Origin: CAVTWH01 sp963850915
GTDB lineage: Bacteria > Actinomycetota > Actinomycetes > Mycobacteriales > Micromonosporaceae
Assembly: GCA_963850915.1 (NCBI GenBank)
Contig: CAWKND010000004.1
Span: forward strand, 62,001 to 126,000
Length of the DNA: 64,000 nucleotides
Direction of reading: 5' to 3'
The translations under genes were made by a program, and so were the position numbers. The notes under the pieces were generated by a model that saw only the letters and a program-made list of their open reading frames with translations, ran no database searches and was not told the origin of the DNA. Below are positions 34,443 through 42,740 of this stretch, in pieces. Numbering within the stretch: position 1 is the first letter of the stretch; each line of letters starts with the position of its first letter.

Positions 34443-35348
34443 GTGCGACAGATGCGACGGATCGCGGCCTACGGGGTCTGCTACGACAGTGCCGGGCAGA
34501 TCCTGCTGACCCGTTCGTCCGTGCTGGACGACTACGACCCGGGCATCTGGTCGCTGCCCGGGGGTGGCATCGAACACAGTGAGGCGCCCGCCACAGCCGT
34601 GGTTCGCGAGTTCGGTGAGGAGACCGGCCTGGTCCCGCAGATCACCGGGCTGCGGGACGTCACCGCCGACCTGGCGTACCTGCCCAAGCCGGGCTGGGTG
34701 ATGCACACCGACCGGGTGCTCTACGACGTCCGGGTACCCCCCGGTGAGCTGCGCTTCGAGGAGGGTGGCAGCTCCGACCGGGCGGAGTGGGTACCGGTGG
34801 ACAAGGTCTCCGCGCTGCGCCGGATGCCGTACCTGTCGCGCCTGCTCGGGCTGCCCGTCGAGCCCGCCGGTGAACTGCCCGAGGCGGTGGCGGTACCCGA
34901 GCCGGGCGCCACCCGTCGCCAGCGCTTCGCCGCGTACGGGCTGGTCACCGACCCGGCCGGGCGGCTGCTGCTGACCCGCATCGCCCCGGGCTACCCGGGC
35001 GCCGGTACGTGGCACCTGCCGGGCGGCGGTACCGACTGGGGTGAGCAGCCGCGCGCCGGCCTGCTCCGCGAGTTGATCGAGGAGACCGACCAGCGTGGCG
35101 AGGTCACCGGGCTGCTCGGGGTCACCGACTTCCACCGGCCGGACGCGGTCGGACCGGAGGGCTACCCGATGGACTGGCACACGGTACGCAGCCTCTTCCG
35201 GGTACGGGTCGCCGAGCCGAGTACACCGAGAGTGATCGAGGCCGCCGGCGGGTCTACCGCGGAGTGCCGCTGGGTGTTCCCCGCTGAGCTGGAGAAACTT
35301 CGGCTGAACGACTTTGCGCGCGGGGTGATCCGCGAACATCTGACGTGA
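34443..35348 (+). CDS. Tandem double-NUDIX hydrolase 2
   Basis: A protein of 301 residues, a paralogue of the preceding gene with the same two-domain layout. Domain 1: GGGIEHSEA...REFGEETGL (intact core). Domain 2: GGGTDWGEQ...RELIEETDQ, where the conserved core Gly is Asp. The pair therefore shows opposite damage to the two domains. GTG 34443 has TAGCCT 7 nt upstream and no Shine-Dalgarno, so its mRNA is probably leaderless. The intergenic 34254-34442 shows no other feature. Confidence 0.88.
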   Translation: MRQMRRIAAYGVCYDSAGQILLTRSSVLDDYDPGIWSLPGGGIEHSEAPATAVVREFGEETGLVPQITGLRDVTADLAYLPKPGWVMHTDRVLYDVRVPPGELRFEEGGSSDRAEWVPVDKVSALRRMPYLSRLLGLPVEPAGELPEAVAVPEPGATRRQRFAAYGLVTDPAGRLLLTRIAPGYPGAGTWHLPGGGTDWGEQPRAGLLRELIEETDQRGEVTGLLGVTDFHRPDAVGPEGYPMDWHTVRSLFRVRVAEPSTPRVIEAAGGSTAECRWVFPAELEKLRLNDFARGVIREHLT

Positions 35349-35619
35349 TGCCTGTGACAGCCGGGACAACTGTGAATGACCACCGGGTACCATTGACAGC
35401 GCGCAGTAACGTAGTGACATCGGGTAGTTACCGAGCAGCTCAGCCGTGATGCGCCCGGCACGATCCGGAGAAATCGGGCCGACGAGAAGTTAATGACCCC
35501 CGTTTGTGGCATCGCCAACGGACACCCGTGTGTGCAATGGTGTAGGCCGCGAAACCGGGACACCACGACACTGGGACGCCGCTCGATAGCGTGGGCGTTT
35601 CCGTACATGGAGGGACACC

Positions 35620-36630
35620 GTGCCGAGAGCCCCGTGGGTTCGGCGCCGCCGCCCAACCGACAGCCCCCGCCCTGCGGGCCGCCGTTGGGCCGGCCGACTG
35701 CGTCGACGCAGCTCGCTGGCGCGCCAAGCGATCCTGGTCAAGGTGACCCGCCGTGGCCGCCGGGACGGCTCCTCGGTCGGGCCGATCGGCACGATCGGCG
35801 AGAGCCGGCACCTGGTGCTCCCAGCCGACGGCCTGCCGATCGATCTCGATCCGGCGATCGTCGCGCCGGTCAGCCCGGCCCTGCCACCGCTCGGCTACTC
35901 GACGGCGGCCACCAGCACCAACGGCCCTCGGGCCATCCCGCTGCTGCCCGGCCCGCGTACCCCGGCCCGCCGGCTGCGCTTCGCGCTGGTCAACGCCTGC
36001 ACGCTGAGCAGCCTGTTCCTGGGTATGTCGGCGATCTTCCTGAGCCTGCAGCACGATGTCCGAGTCGCGGCGCTGTGCCTGGTCGGCTGCGTGGTGTTCG
36101 ATGGGATGGACGGCGCGCTGGCCCGCAAGCTCGGCGTCTCCAGCCCGTTCGGGGCACAGATGGACTCGCTGGCCGACATGTGCTCGTTCGGTATCGCCGC
36201 CCCGATCGTGGTCTACGCCGGGCTGCACGGCACCGCGCCGACCGTTGCGGTGGCCGCCGCCTGCGCCCTGGTCGCCGCGTGCGCCGCGATCCGGCTGGCC
36301 CGGTTCAACGTCTCGCCGAAGGACGGCCGGTTCTTCTGCGGTGTACCCACCACGATGACCGCGGCCGTACTCGGCCTGGCCATGCTGATGGGGACCGACC
36401 TGCCCGGCCCGGTATTCGTCGGCGGGGTGGCCCTGCTGGCACTGGCGATGGTCTCCAGCTTCCCGTACGCCAAGCTGGCCCGGATCATCCGGCTGCCGGT
36501 CTGGCTGTTCGCCCTGCCGGTCGTCGGCTTCCTGCTCGACTACCGGATCACCTTCCTGGCGCTGGTCGGCGTCTACGTCGTCAGCGGCCCGGTGCTCTGG
36601 CTGCGCACCCGGCAGACGGCCCACGCCTGA
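35620..36630 (+). CDS. pssA: CDP-diacylglycerol-serine O-phosphatidyltransferase
   Basis: A CDP-alcohol phosphatidyltransferase of 336 residues that makes phosphatidylserine. The signature D-G-x2-A-R-x8-G-x3-D-x3-D appears in DGMDGALARKLG...FGAQMDSLADM (about residues 165-188), followed by six or seven hydrophobic helices. The first 120 residues are a hydrophilic Arg/Pro-rich extension (MPRAPWVRRRRPTDSPRP...) not seen in minimal family members. Start GTG 35620 has GGAGGGACA upstream. It converges on psd across a terminator, so the two PE steps are adjacent but not in one operon. Confidence 0.93.
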   Translation: MPRAPWVRRRRPTDSPRPAGRRWAGRLRRRSSLARQAILVKVTRRGRRDGSSVGPIGTIGESRHLVLPADGLPIDLDPAIVAPVSPALPPLGYSTAATSTNGPRAIPLLPGPRTPARRLRFALVNACTLSSLFLGMSAIFLSLQHDVRVAALCLVGCVVFDGMDGALARKLGVSSPFGAQMDSLADMCSFGIAAPIVVYAGLHGTAPTVAVAAACALVAACAAIRLARFNVSPKDGRFFCGVPTTMTAAVLGLAMLMGTDLPGPVFVGGVALLALAMVSSFPYAKLARIIRLPVWLFALPVVGFLLDYRITFLALVGVYVVSGPVLWLRTRQTAHA

Positions 36631-36664
36631 CCCCGGTCGTCGCCAGGAGAACGCCCCAACGCAC

Positions 36665-36696
36665 AGCGCCCCGGTCGGTGATCCGACCGGGGCGCT
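36665..36696. terminator. Bidirectional terminator between pssA and psd
   Basis: Perfect 14-bp stem (AGCGCCCCGGTCGG and its complement) with a TGAT loop, between convergent genes. Confidence 0.9.
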
Positions 36697-36717
36697 CGCT
36701 TGTCTGGGGGCGGTAGG

Positions 36718-37980
36718 TCAGCTGGTCCAGTTGGCGATCACCGTGGCGCCGCCGCGTACGGTGTCGCCGGCTGCCACAGCCGCCTCGGCGGAGTCGGCCG
36801 GCAGGTAGACATCGGTCCGCGAGCCGAACCGGATCAGCCCGAAGCGCTCGCCCTTGGCCAGCATCGAGCCGACCGGGGCGCGCTGCACGATCCGGCGGGC
36901 GACCATGCCGGTACGCTGCGCCACCACCACCCGACCGTGGCGCGTGTCCAGCACGGTGTAGGCCGCCACATTGTGCTCGGCCTGCGGCTTCATGGCGGCC
37001 GCGAAGCCGCCGTCCTCGACGAAGTACTCGACCACCCGGCCGGAGACCGGGGCCCGGTTCACGTGCACGTCGAGTACCGACAGGAAGACCGCGATCCGCA
37101 GGTATTCGGAGTCGCCGAAGCGGGCGTCGCGGCGCCGCTCCACGGAGAGCACCCGGCCGTCGCTGGCGGCCACCACGGCACTGTCGTCCTCCGGGATCTC
37201 CCGCTCCGGGTCGCGGAAGAACGCGGCCACCGGCAGCGCCAGCGCGGCCGGTAGCAGCCACAGCTTCGACTTGGGCCGGGCCAGCCGGGTGACGGCCGCC
37301 AAGCCGAGCGCGATGCCGGCGGCGGCGACGCCGTTGGAGTCGATGTTCATGCTCCGGGTCAGTCGGACGCTGGACGGGCGGCGGCTCGCCGACAGCCGTT
37401 CCAGCAGGCTCAGCGGCGCGTCGGTGAAGCGCAGCCGGTGTACCCGCAGCGGCGGCGTGTTGCGCAGTACCAGGTCCACTCCGACGCCGCTGAACGCCTG
37501 CTGCCGCTCCAGCTCACCGGCGGCCCCGTCGGCGAGCCCGGGCAGCGCGGTGACCGCGACGCTGAGTACGCCGCCCTCGGCCACGTGCTTGCCGAGTTCG
37601 TCGAGGCGGGCCCGGGCCGCGTCGGCGGAGCCGGTGAGCGGCTGGGCGAGCACCACGACGTCGGCCGGGTCAGCCTCGCCCAGGCTCTCCAGCACGGTGA
37701 CCTTCTGGGCCACCCAGGGGCCGAGCGCCTCGAGTGCGGCGCGTACCTCGGTGACGGCTTCCGGGACCGGTACCACGGCGATGCTGTCGCCCGGCAGGAG
37801 CACCCCGACCACCGCCTGGAGCACCGCGGAGTCGGCGTCCACCCCGATGATGAGGCCGCTCTTCGGCCCGGCGTGCCGGGCCAGCTCCAGGGTGAGTACC
37901 TCGGCCACCCGGTCGCCGATCTGGGCCGCCCCGAGCAGCGGCAGCGACGGCGCGGAGGGCGGAGAAGGCAATTCGCTCAT
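36718..37980 (-). CDS. psd: Phosphatidylserine decarboxylase with N-terminal methyltransferase-like domain
   Basis: A protein of 420 residues. The C-terminal 200 residues are Psd: AAFFRDPEREIPEDDSAVVAASDGRVLSVE, LSVLDVHVNRAPVSG, and the self-cleavage site ERFGLIRFGSRTDVYLP with Ser387 as the pyruvoyl precursor. The N-terminal 200 residues resemble a Rossmann methyltransferase (SGLIIGVDADSAVLQAVVGVLLPGDSIAVVPV, DPADVVVLAQPL) but without a clear SAM-binding G-x-G. Psd makes phosphatidylethanolamine from PssA product. Start ATG 37980 has GGGAG 9 nt upstream. Confidence 0.9.
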   Translation of the reverse strand: MSELPSPPSAPSLPLLGAAQIGDRVAEVLTLELARHAGPKSGLIIGVDADSAVLQAVVGVLLPGDSIAVVPVPEAVTEVRAALEALGPWVAQKVTVLESLGEADPADVVVLAQPLTGSADAARARLDELGKHVAEGGVLSVAVTALPGLADGAAGELERQQAFSGVGVDLVLRNTPPLRVHRLRFTDAPLSLLERLSASRRPSSVRLTRSMNIDSNGVAAAGIALGLAAVTRLARPKSKLWLLPAALALPVAAFFRDPEREIPEDDSAVVAASDGRVLSVERRRDARFGDSEYLRIAVFLSVLDVHVNRAPVSGRVVEYFVEDGGFAAAMKPQAEHNVAAYTVLDTRHGRVVVAQRTGMVARRIVQRAPVGSMLAKGERFGLIRFGSRTDVYLPADSAEAAVAAGDTVRGGATVIANWTS

Positions 37981-38065
37981 GGTGTACTCCCGGCTGGACA
38001 GCGCTGGTCGGCGGCGCAAGCACGCCTCCACAGCGGCATGCCTCCGCCGGCCAGCATAGGTGGTG

Positions 38066-38293
38066 CTACAGCTCGTCGCTGCGGCCAGGCTGTGCCTCGC
38101 TGTCCTCGTCGCGTGGCCCGCGGACGGCACCCACCAGGCCGACGGCGCCGACCGTGATCAATGCGGCCGCGGCCAGCCAGCCCAGCGCCGGCAGCTGCAC
38201 GTCGAGCCGCCGGGCCGCCAGCCACCAGCCCGCGATGAAGAGGAAAACCAGGCCGAAGATCAGCGAAACCAGATCCGCGCGGTGCCGTTTCAT
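38066..38293 (-). CDS. Small two-helix membrane protein
   Basis: A protein of 75 residues: MKRHRADLVSLIFGLVFLFIAGWWLAARR then a second helix WLAAAALITVGAVGLVGAV and an acidic tail. The ATG overlaps the stop of the upstream PspC gene (ATGA, 38290-38293), so it probably belongs to the same unit. Function unknown; small membrane proteins of this form are common next to LiaF-like genes. Confidence 0.8.
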   Translation of the reverse strand: MKRHRADLVSLIFGLVFLFIAGWWLAARRLDVQLPALGWLAAAALITVGAVGLVGAVRGPRDEDSEAQPGRSDEL

Positions 38294-40002
38294 CGCATGA
38301 CCTCCAGCTGGCCGGTGTTCACGTGCACGTTCAGGACCAAATGCCCACCACCGGTACCGTCGGTACCGAGATTGGTGATCGTGTGCTGTTGCGTGTTCAC
38401 GCCGTCCCAGTTCTGCCCGAACACCTCCGCGTTACCGGCGTCGATGCGGGCGTTGACCACGACGTCCACGTTCGCCGGCAGGATGATCCGGGTGTCGCCG
38501 ATGTTGGTCCGTACGTCGATGGTCTTGTCCTGACCGGCGAAGTCGACGGCCGACAGGTCGAGCGTGGCGTCCCCGATGCCGTGGTTGTACTCGCTGGCCA
38601 CGTCGGCGTACGTGGTCGGCGTCCAGTGCACATCGCCGACGCCGGGGTGCACACCGCCGCTGACGTGCCCGGTCAGCGTGCTGATCCCGAGGAGCGCGGC
38701 GAGCAGCAGGCCGAGTCCGATCAGGCCACGTGCCCGGCCCAGCCAGGTACCGAGGACCATGCCGAGCCCGACGACGGTCAGCGCGACGGCCAGGTAGGCC
38801 GGGAACGGGACGCTCAGGCCGCCCAGGTCAAGCAGGCCGAGTACGCCGGTGGCGACCAACGCCAGCGAGAAGGTGATCACGCCGAGCTTGGAGCGCTGCT
38901 TCGGTGGCTTGGGTGCCCTGGGTGGCTGTGCCGGCTGCGGTACCAGCCCGGGGTAGGCGTACCCGGGCCGCGCCTGCGGCGGCCCCTGGAACTGCGGCTG
39001 GGGCGGGGTGGGGGCGTACGGGCCGTGCGGGGCGAACGGCGGGCGGTAGGACGGGGGTACCGGGCCGGGGCGCGCCGGGGCGGTCGGCGCGGTCGGGGTG
39101 GCGGACCATACCGGGTACCCGGTGTGGGGACCAGACGGTGGCATCGGCGGCGGTGGCCCGTACCGGCCGGCGGTCTGCCGGGCCCCGGGCAGGTTGCCGT
39201 TCCGGCTGCCGTAGACCACGAGGGCGGCCACGACGCCGACCACCACCACGATCGACCAGAACTTGTGCTGGGTGAGCACCACGCTCGCGCCGACCGCCGC
39301 ACCGATGGCGACCGCGATGATGGCGACCGGGCTGGTGCTGGTACGGCCGCGGCCGAGCAGCGCCTCGACCGGTGAACCGGAGTCGCCCTCGGCCGGGATG
39401 AACAGCCAGCCGAGCAGGTAGAGCACCACGCCGATGCCGCCGGCGAAGGTGAACACCCCGAACAGCACCCGCCACAGCACCGGATCGGTGTTGCTGGCCC
39501 GGCCGAGGGCGGCGCAGACCCCGGCCACGACCCGGCCCTGGGTGGGGCGGGCCAGGCCGTAGCGGGTGGCGTAGCCGTCGGTACCGGGGGCGAAGCCCCA
39601 GCCGCCCGGGGGCGGGGTACCGAAGCGTGGGCCGTCCCCGGGAGTGCCGGGCGGTACCCGCTGGGCGTCCGGCGGCACAGTGGCGTCCGGCGGCGGGTAC
39701 CCCACGCCCGGTGGCTCCGCACCGACTGGCGGCTCCGCACCGACTGGCGGCTCCGCTCCGACTGGCGGCTCCGCTCCGACTGGTGGCTCCGCACCGACTG
39801 GCGGCTCCCCACCAACAGGTGGCTCCGCTCCGGCTGGCGGCACGGTCGCGTCGTCCGCCGGTACCGAGGTGATGGGGTCTTCCGCGTCGTCAGGCGCGGC
39901 GCTGGGCGCGTCGGAGAGGGTGGCGTCAGCCGGCGGCGGCGCGAAGTCGTCGGCGTCCCGTGGGTTACGGGCGGGGTCCGGCCCGCCAGGCTCGTTGGTC
40001 AT
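38290..40002 (-). CDS. PspC/LiaF-like membrane protein
   Basis: A protein of 570 residues. Order: Pro-rich N-terminus with seven EPPVGA-type repeats (about 55-97), a PspC domain (about 150-205: RPTQGRVVAGVCAALGRASNTDPVLWRVLFGVFTFAGGIGVVLYLLGWLFIP), several helices, a Pro/Tyr-rich linker, and a C-terminal LiaF/DUF2154-like beta domain (TIDVRTNIGDTRIILPANVDVVVNARIDAGNAEVFG). LiaF proteins inhibit a LiaS sensor and respond to cell-wall damage. Divergent from the sensor-regulator pair at 40183, it supports a LiaFSR-like system. The ATG is at 40002; the longer frame to 41328 is antisense to the kinase. Confidence 0.88.
   Translation of the reverse strand: MTNEPGGPDPARNPRDADDFAPPPADATLSDAPSAAPDDAEDPITSVPADDATVPPAGAEPPVGGEPPVGAEPPVGAEPPVGAEPPVGAEPPVGAEPPGVGYPPPDATVPPDAQRVPPGTPGDGPRFGTPPPGGWGFAPGTDGYATRYGLARPTQGRVVAGVCAALGRASNTDPVLWRVLFGVFTFAGGIGVVLYLLGWLFIPAEGDSGSPVEALLGRGRTSTSPVAIIAVAIGAAVGASVVLTQHKFWSIVVVVGVVAALVVYGSRNGNLPGARQTAGRYGPPPPMPPSGPHTGYPVWSATPTAPTAPARPGPVPPSYRPPFAPHGPYAPTPPQPQFQGPPQARPGYAYPGLVPQPAQPPRAPKPPKQRSKLGVITFSLALVATGVLGLLDLGGLSVPFPAYLAVALTVVGLGMVLGTWLGRARGLIGLGLLLAALLGISTLTGHVSGGVHPGVGDVHWTPTTYADVASEYNHGIGDATLDLSAVDFAGQDKTIDVRTNIGDTRIILPANVDVVVNARIDAGNAEVFGQNWDGVNTQQHTITNLGTDGTGGGHLVLNVHVNTGQLEVMR
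39711..39840. repeat. 18-bp tandem repeat coding for EPPVGA units
   Basis: About seven copies of GGCTCCGCACCGACTGGC-type units inside the PspC/LiaF-like gene. The unit is a multiple of three, so length changes keep the frame. Confidence 0.8.
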
Positions 40003-40182
40003 GCTCCGATCGTCGCCCTCCCGCGGCCTGAGTCGCCTCCGGAACCTACCCTGACCCGACCCTGAGATGCTGGCGCACAATGTCCGGGCGGTCCCTGTGG
40101 TCGGGGCCCTGGCCACGTGTGACGATCGGAGCAACGCCGATAACCGGCGCCCGACACCGTCGACATCCCGGAGGGAGTACCC

Positions 40183-41496
40183 GTGGCCACCGCCGCCCGC
40201 CGCCTCTACCGCAACCCGCAGCGCCGGGTGGTGGCCGGAGTCGCCTCCGGACTGGCCGAGCACCTGCGGCTGCCGGTGTTCGCGGTACGCATCGCCTTTG
40301 TGGCACTGCTCGTCCCCAGCGGACTGGGTGCGGTGCTGTACGCGGCGTTCTGGGCGGTACTGCCGACGGCGCCGGTGGCCGGCGGGGCGGTACGCGAACG
40401 GGACCGCCGGCAGGTACTCCCGTTCCTGCTGCTGGGCGTGGGCGTACTGCTCGTCCAGGCGCTCACCGGCTGGGGCGGCTGGGACGTGGCGCTCGGCTGG
40501 CTGGCCGCGATGGTGGCGGTCGGCGCCGGTACCATCTGGCACCTCGCCGACCCCGGCCGGCGCCGCCGGTGGGGCGAGCGGATGCCCGGCGCGCCCTGGT
40601 TCGGCGCCGTGGTGGACGAGAGCGACCGGCGCAGTTACGTACTGCGCCTGATCGGCGGCGGGGTCTTCGTGATCGTCGGGCTGATCGGGCTGGCGGTGGT
40701 ACTCGCCCCGAGCAAGGGCGTGCGCTTCGCCGACATCGGTACCGGCGTGGTCTTCGCCCTGATCGGCCTGGCCGGGATCGCCCTGGTACTCGCCCCGGTG
40801 CTCTTCCGTACCGTCAGCCAGCTGCGTACCGAGCGCGAGGCGCGCATCCGCGAGCAGGAGCGGGCGGAGGTCGCGGCGGTCGTGCACGACCAGGTACTGC
40901 ACACGCTCGCGCTGATCCAGCGCAACGCGGCCGACCCGAAGACGGTCACCCGGCTCGCCCGTGGCCAGGAGCGCAGCCTGCGCAACTGGCTCTACAAGCC
41001 GACTGCGGCAGCCAGCGAGATGTTCGCGGCCGCGATCGAGGAGGCGGCCGCCGAGGTGGAGGATGCCTTCGGCGTCGCGGTCGAGTCGGTGGTGGTCGGC
41101 GACCGGGCCGTCGACGAGCGGGTCGGCGCGCTGGTCGCCGCGGCCCGCGAGGCGATGGTCAACGCGGCCAAGCATGCGAAGGTGGAGACCATCTCGCTCT
41201 ACGCCGAAGTGGAGTGCGACCAGATCAACGTCTTCGTCCGGGACCGCGGCGTCGGCTTCGACCCGGACCACATCGACACCGATCGGCACGGGCTGCGCGG
41301 TTCGATCATCGGCCGGATGGCTCGGCACGGCGGGACCGCGAAGGTACGCAGCGAGCCCGGCGAGGGTACCGAGGTGCGGCTGGCCATGCCGCTCCCGCAG
41401 CAGCAGAGCGAGCCGACAGAGGCAGCCTCGGCAAAGGCTGACTCGGCAAAGGCGGACTCGGCAAAGGCGGATTCGACAAAGACAGGGAAGCCATGA
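40183..41496 (+). CDS. PspC-domain sensor histidine kinase (LiaS-like)
   Basis: A kinase of 437 residues. An N-terminal PspC domain (LYRNPQRRVVAGVASGLAEHLRLPVFAVRIAFVALLVPSGLGAVLYAAFWAVLP) is followed by four or five membrane helices, a HisKA_3-like region with the phospho-acceptor His235 in VVHDQVLHTLALIQ, and an HATPase (DRGVGFDPDHIDTDRHGLRGSIIGRMARHGG). The C-terminus has three AKADS repeats. Start GTG 40183 has GGAGGGAG 6 nt upstream. The last codons overlap the regulator (ATGA, 41493-41496). Confidence 0.92.
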   Translation: MATAARRLYRNPQRRVVAGVASGLAEHLRLPVFAVRIAFVALLVPSGLGAVLYAAFWAVLPTAPVAGGAVRERDRRQVLPFLLLGVGVLLVQALTGWGGWDVALGWLAAMVAVGAGTIWHLADPGRRRRWGERMPGAPWFGAVVDESDRRSYVLRLIGGGVFVIVGLIGLAVVLAPSKGVRFADIGTGVVFALIGLAGIALVLAPVLFRTVSQLRTEREARIREQERAEVAAVVHDQVLHTLALIQRNAADPKTVTRLARGQERSLRNWLYKPTAAASEMFAAAIEEAAAEVEDAFGVAVESVVVGDRAVDERVGALVAAAREAMVNAAKHAKVETISLYAEVECDQINVFVRDRGVGFDPDHIDTDRHGLRGSIIGRMARHGGTAKVRSEPGEGTEVRLAMPLPQQQSEPTEAASAKADSAKADSAKADSTKTGKP

Positions 41497-42188
41497 CAGA
41501 CCAGACCGACCAGGCAGCCGCGCGGCCGCTGCGGGTGTTCCTGGTGGACGACCACGCGATGTTCCGCGCGGGGGTACGGGCCGAGTTGGGCAGCCGTGCC
41601 GAGCCGGCCGGTACCGAGGTCGGCATCGACGTCGTGGGCGAGGCCAGCACGGTCGGCCAGGCGGTGACCGCGATCGCGGCCACCCAACCCGACGTGGTAC
41701 TCCTCGACGTGCACATGCCCGACGGCGGTGGCCGGGCGGTGATGGAGTCCGTACGCCGTACCCACCCGCAGGTCAAGTTCCTTGCGCTGTCGGTCTCCGA
41801 CTCGGCCGAGGACGTCATCGGACTGATCCGCGCCGGTGCCCGGGGGTACGTCACCAAGACCATCTCACCGGACGATCTGGCTGCCGCGATTCGCCGGGTG
41901 GCCGATGGCGACGCGGTGTTCAGCCCGCGCCTGGCCGGGTTCGTGCTGGACGCCTTCGCCGCCCGGCCGGACGCCCCGGTGGCCGACCCGGAGCTGGATC
42001 AGCTGACCAACCGGGAGCGGGAGGTGTTGCGGCTGCTGGCCCGCGGGTACGCGTACAAGGAGATCGCCAAGGAGCTCTACATCTCCATCAAGACGGTGGA
42101 GACACACGTGTCCAATGTGCTGCGCAAGCTGCAGATGTCCAACAGGTACGAGCTGTCCCGCTGGGCGGCCGACCGGCGGCTGGTCTGA
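41493..42188 (+). CDS. NarL/LiaR-type response regulator
   Basis: A regulator of 231 residues. The receiver starts VFLVDDHAMFRAGVRAEL; the phospho-acceptor is Asp72 in VVLLDVHMPDGG, shifted by an insert of about 12 residues (SRAEPAGTEVG) near residue 35. The LuxR-type HTH is LTNREREVLRLLARGYAYKEIAKELYISIKTVETHVSNVLRKLQM. It is the partner of the upstream kinase (overlapping start) and should control the divergent PspC/LiaF-like operon, as LiaR does. Confidence 0.94.
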   Translation: MTDQTDQAAARPLRVFLVDDHAMFRAGVRAELGSRAEPAGTEVGIDVVGEASTVGQAVTAIAATQPDVVLLDVHMPDGGGRAVMESVRRTHPQVKFLALSVSDSAEDVIGLIRAGARGYVTKTISPDDLAAAIRRVADGDAVFSPRLAGFVLDAFAARPDAPVADPELDQLTNREREVLRLLARGYAYKEIAKELYISIKTVETHVSNVLRKLQMSNRYELSRWAADRRLV

Positions 42189-42198
42189 CGTCACTGCT

Positions 42199-42217
42199 AC
42201 TGACACAGGGTGTCAGT
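42199..42217. promoter_or_regulatory. Candidate repressor operator
   Basis: Inverted repeat ACTGACAC-AGG-GTGTCAGT (8-nt arms, 3-nt centre) covering the expected -35 region of the gene starting at 42239. TetR/MarR-type repressors bind such sites. No adjacent repressor gene was found. Confidence 0.55.
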
Positions 42218-42226
42218 GGGCCGCCC

Positions 42227-42232
42227 TAGGCT
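42227..42232 (+). promoter_or_regulatory. -10 box TAGGCT for the DUF1579-like gene
   Basis: TAGGCT, 6 nt before ATG 42239; predicted leaderless start. Confidence 0.5.
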
Positions 42233-42238
42233 CGGCGC

Positions 42239-42727
42239 ATGACAAACGACGGCCGGCACGACTTCGACTTCCTGGTGGGCGAGTGGCGGATCGCCAACCG
42301 CAAGCTCGCGAACATGGCCGACCCCGGGTGCGACCAGTGGGTGGAGTTCGAGGCCACCGGCTGGATGCGGCCGACCCTGGGTGGGCTCGGCAACGTCGAC
42401 ACCTTCTCGGTACCGATGCTGCCGGGCGGCAAGGCGTACGAGGGCATGTCGGTGCGCTTGTACGATCCCGCAGCCGACCTCTGGCGGATCTGGTGGGCCT
42501 CCGACGCCGCTCCCGGGCAGCTGGACCCGCCGGTCTCCGGGCGCTTCACCGACGGCCACGGGACCTTCCACGGCCAGGATGTCATCTCCGGGCAGCCGAT
42601 CCTGGTCCGGTTTGACTGGACCGTCCTCGACGCCGACACCGCGACCTGGGAGCAGGGGTTCTCCTGGGACGCGGGGGCGACGTGGGTACACAACTGGCGG
42701 ATGTCGTTCACCCGCGTCACGCAGTAG
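42239..42727 (+). CDS. DUF1579-like protein
   Basis: A protein of 162 residues starting HDFDFLVGEWRIANRKL, a pattern of DUF1579-like proteins, followed by VEFEATGWMRPTLGGLGNVDTF, YDPAADLWRIWWASD and FSWDAGATWVHNWRMSFTR. It is probably a beta-barrel of unknown ligand. Its promoter carries a palindrome at 42199-42217, so repressor control is likely. It runs toward the PIG-L gene (convergent, 13-nt gap). Confidence 0.82.
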   Translation: MTNDGRHDFDFLVGEWRIANRKLANMADPGCDQWVEFEATGWMRPTLGGLGNVDTFSVPMLPGGKAYEGMSVRLYDPAADLWRIWWASDAAPGQLDPPVSGRFTDGHGTFHGQDVISGQPILVRFDWTVLDADTATWEQGFSWDAGATWVHNWRMSFTRVTQ

Positions 42728-42740
42728 CCGGGGTCACCGC

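Noticed and set aside
39711..39840. Regular repeats as a possible CRISPR array
   Set aside because: Units are directly adjacent without unique spacers and code for EPPVGA in frame; the intergenic repeats are also spacer-free.
38290..41328. 1012-codon minus-strand ORF
   Set aside because: The part beyond 40002 is antisense to the kinase gene; the real start is ATG 40002.
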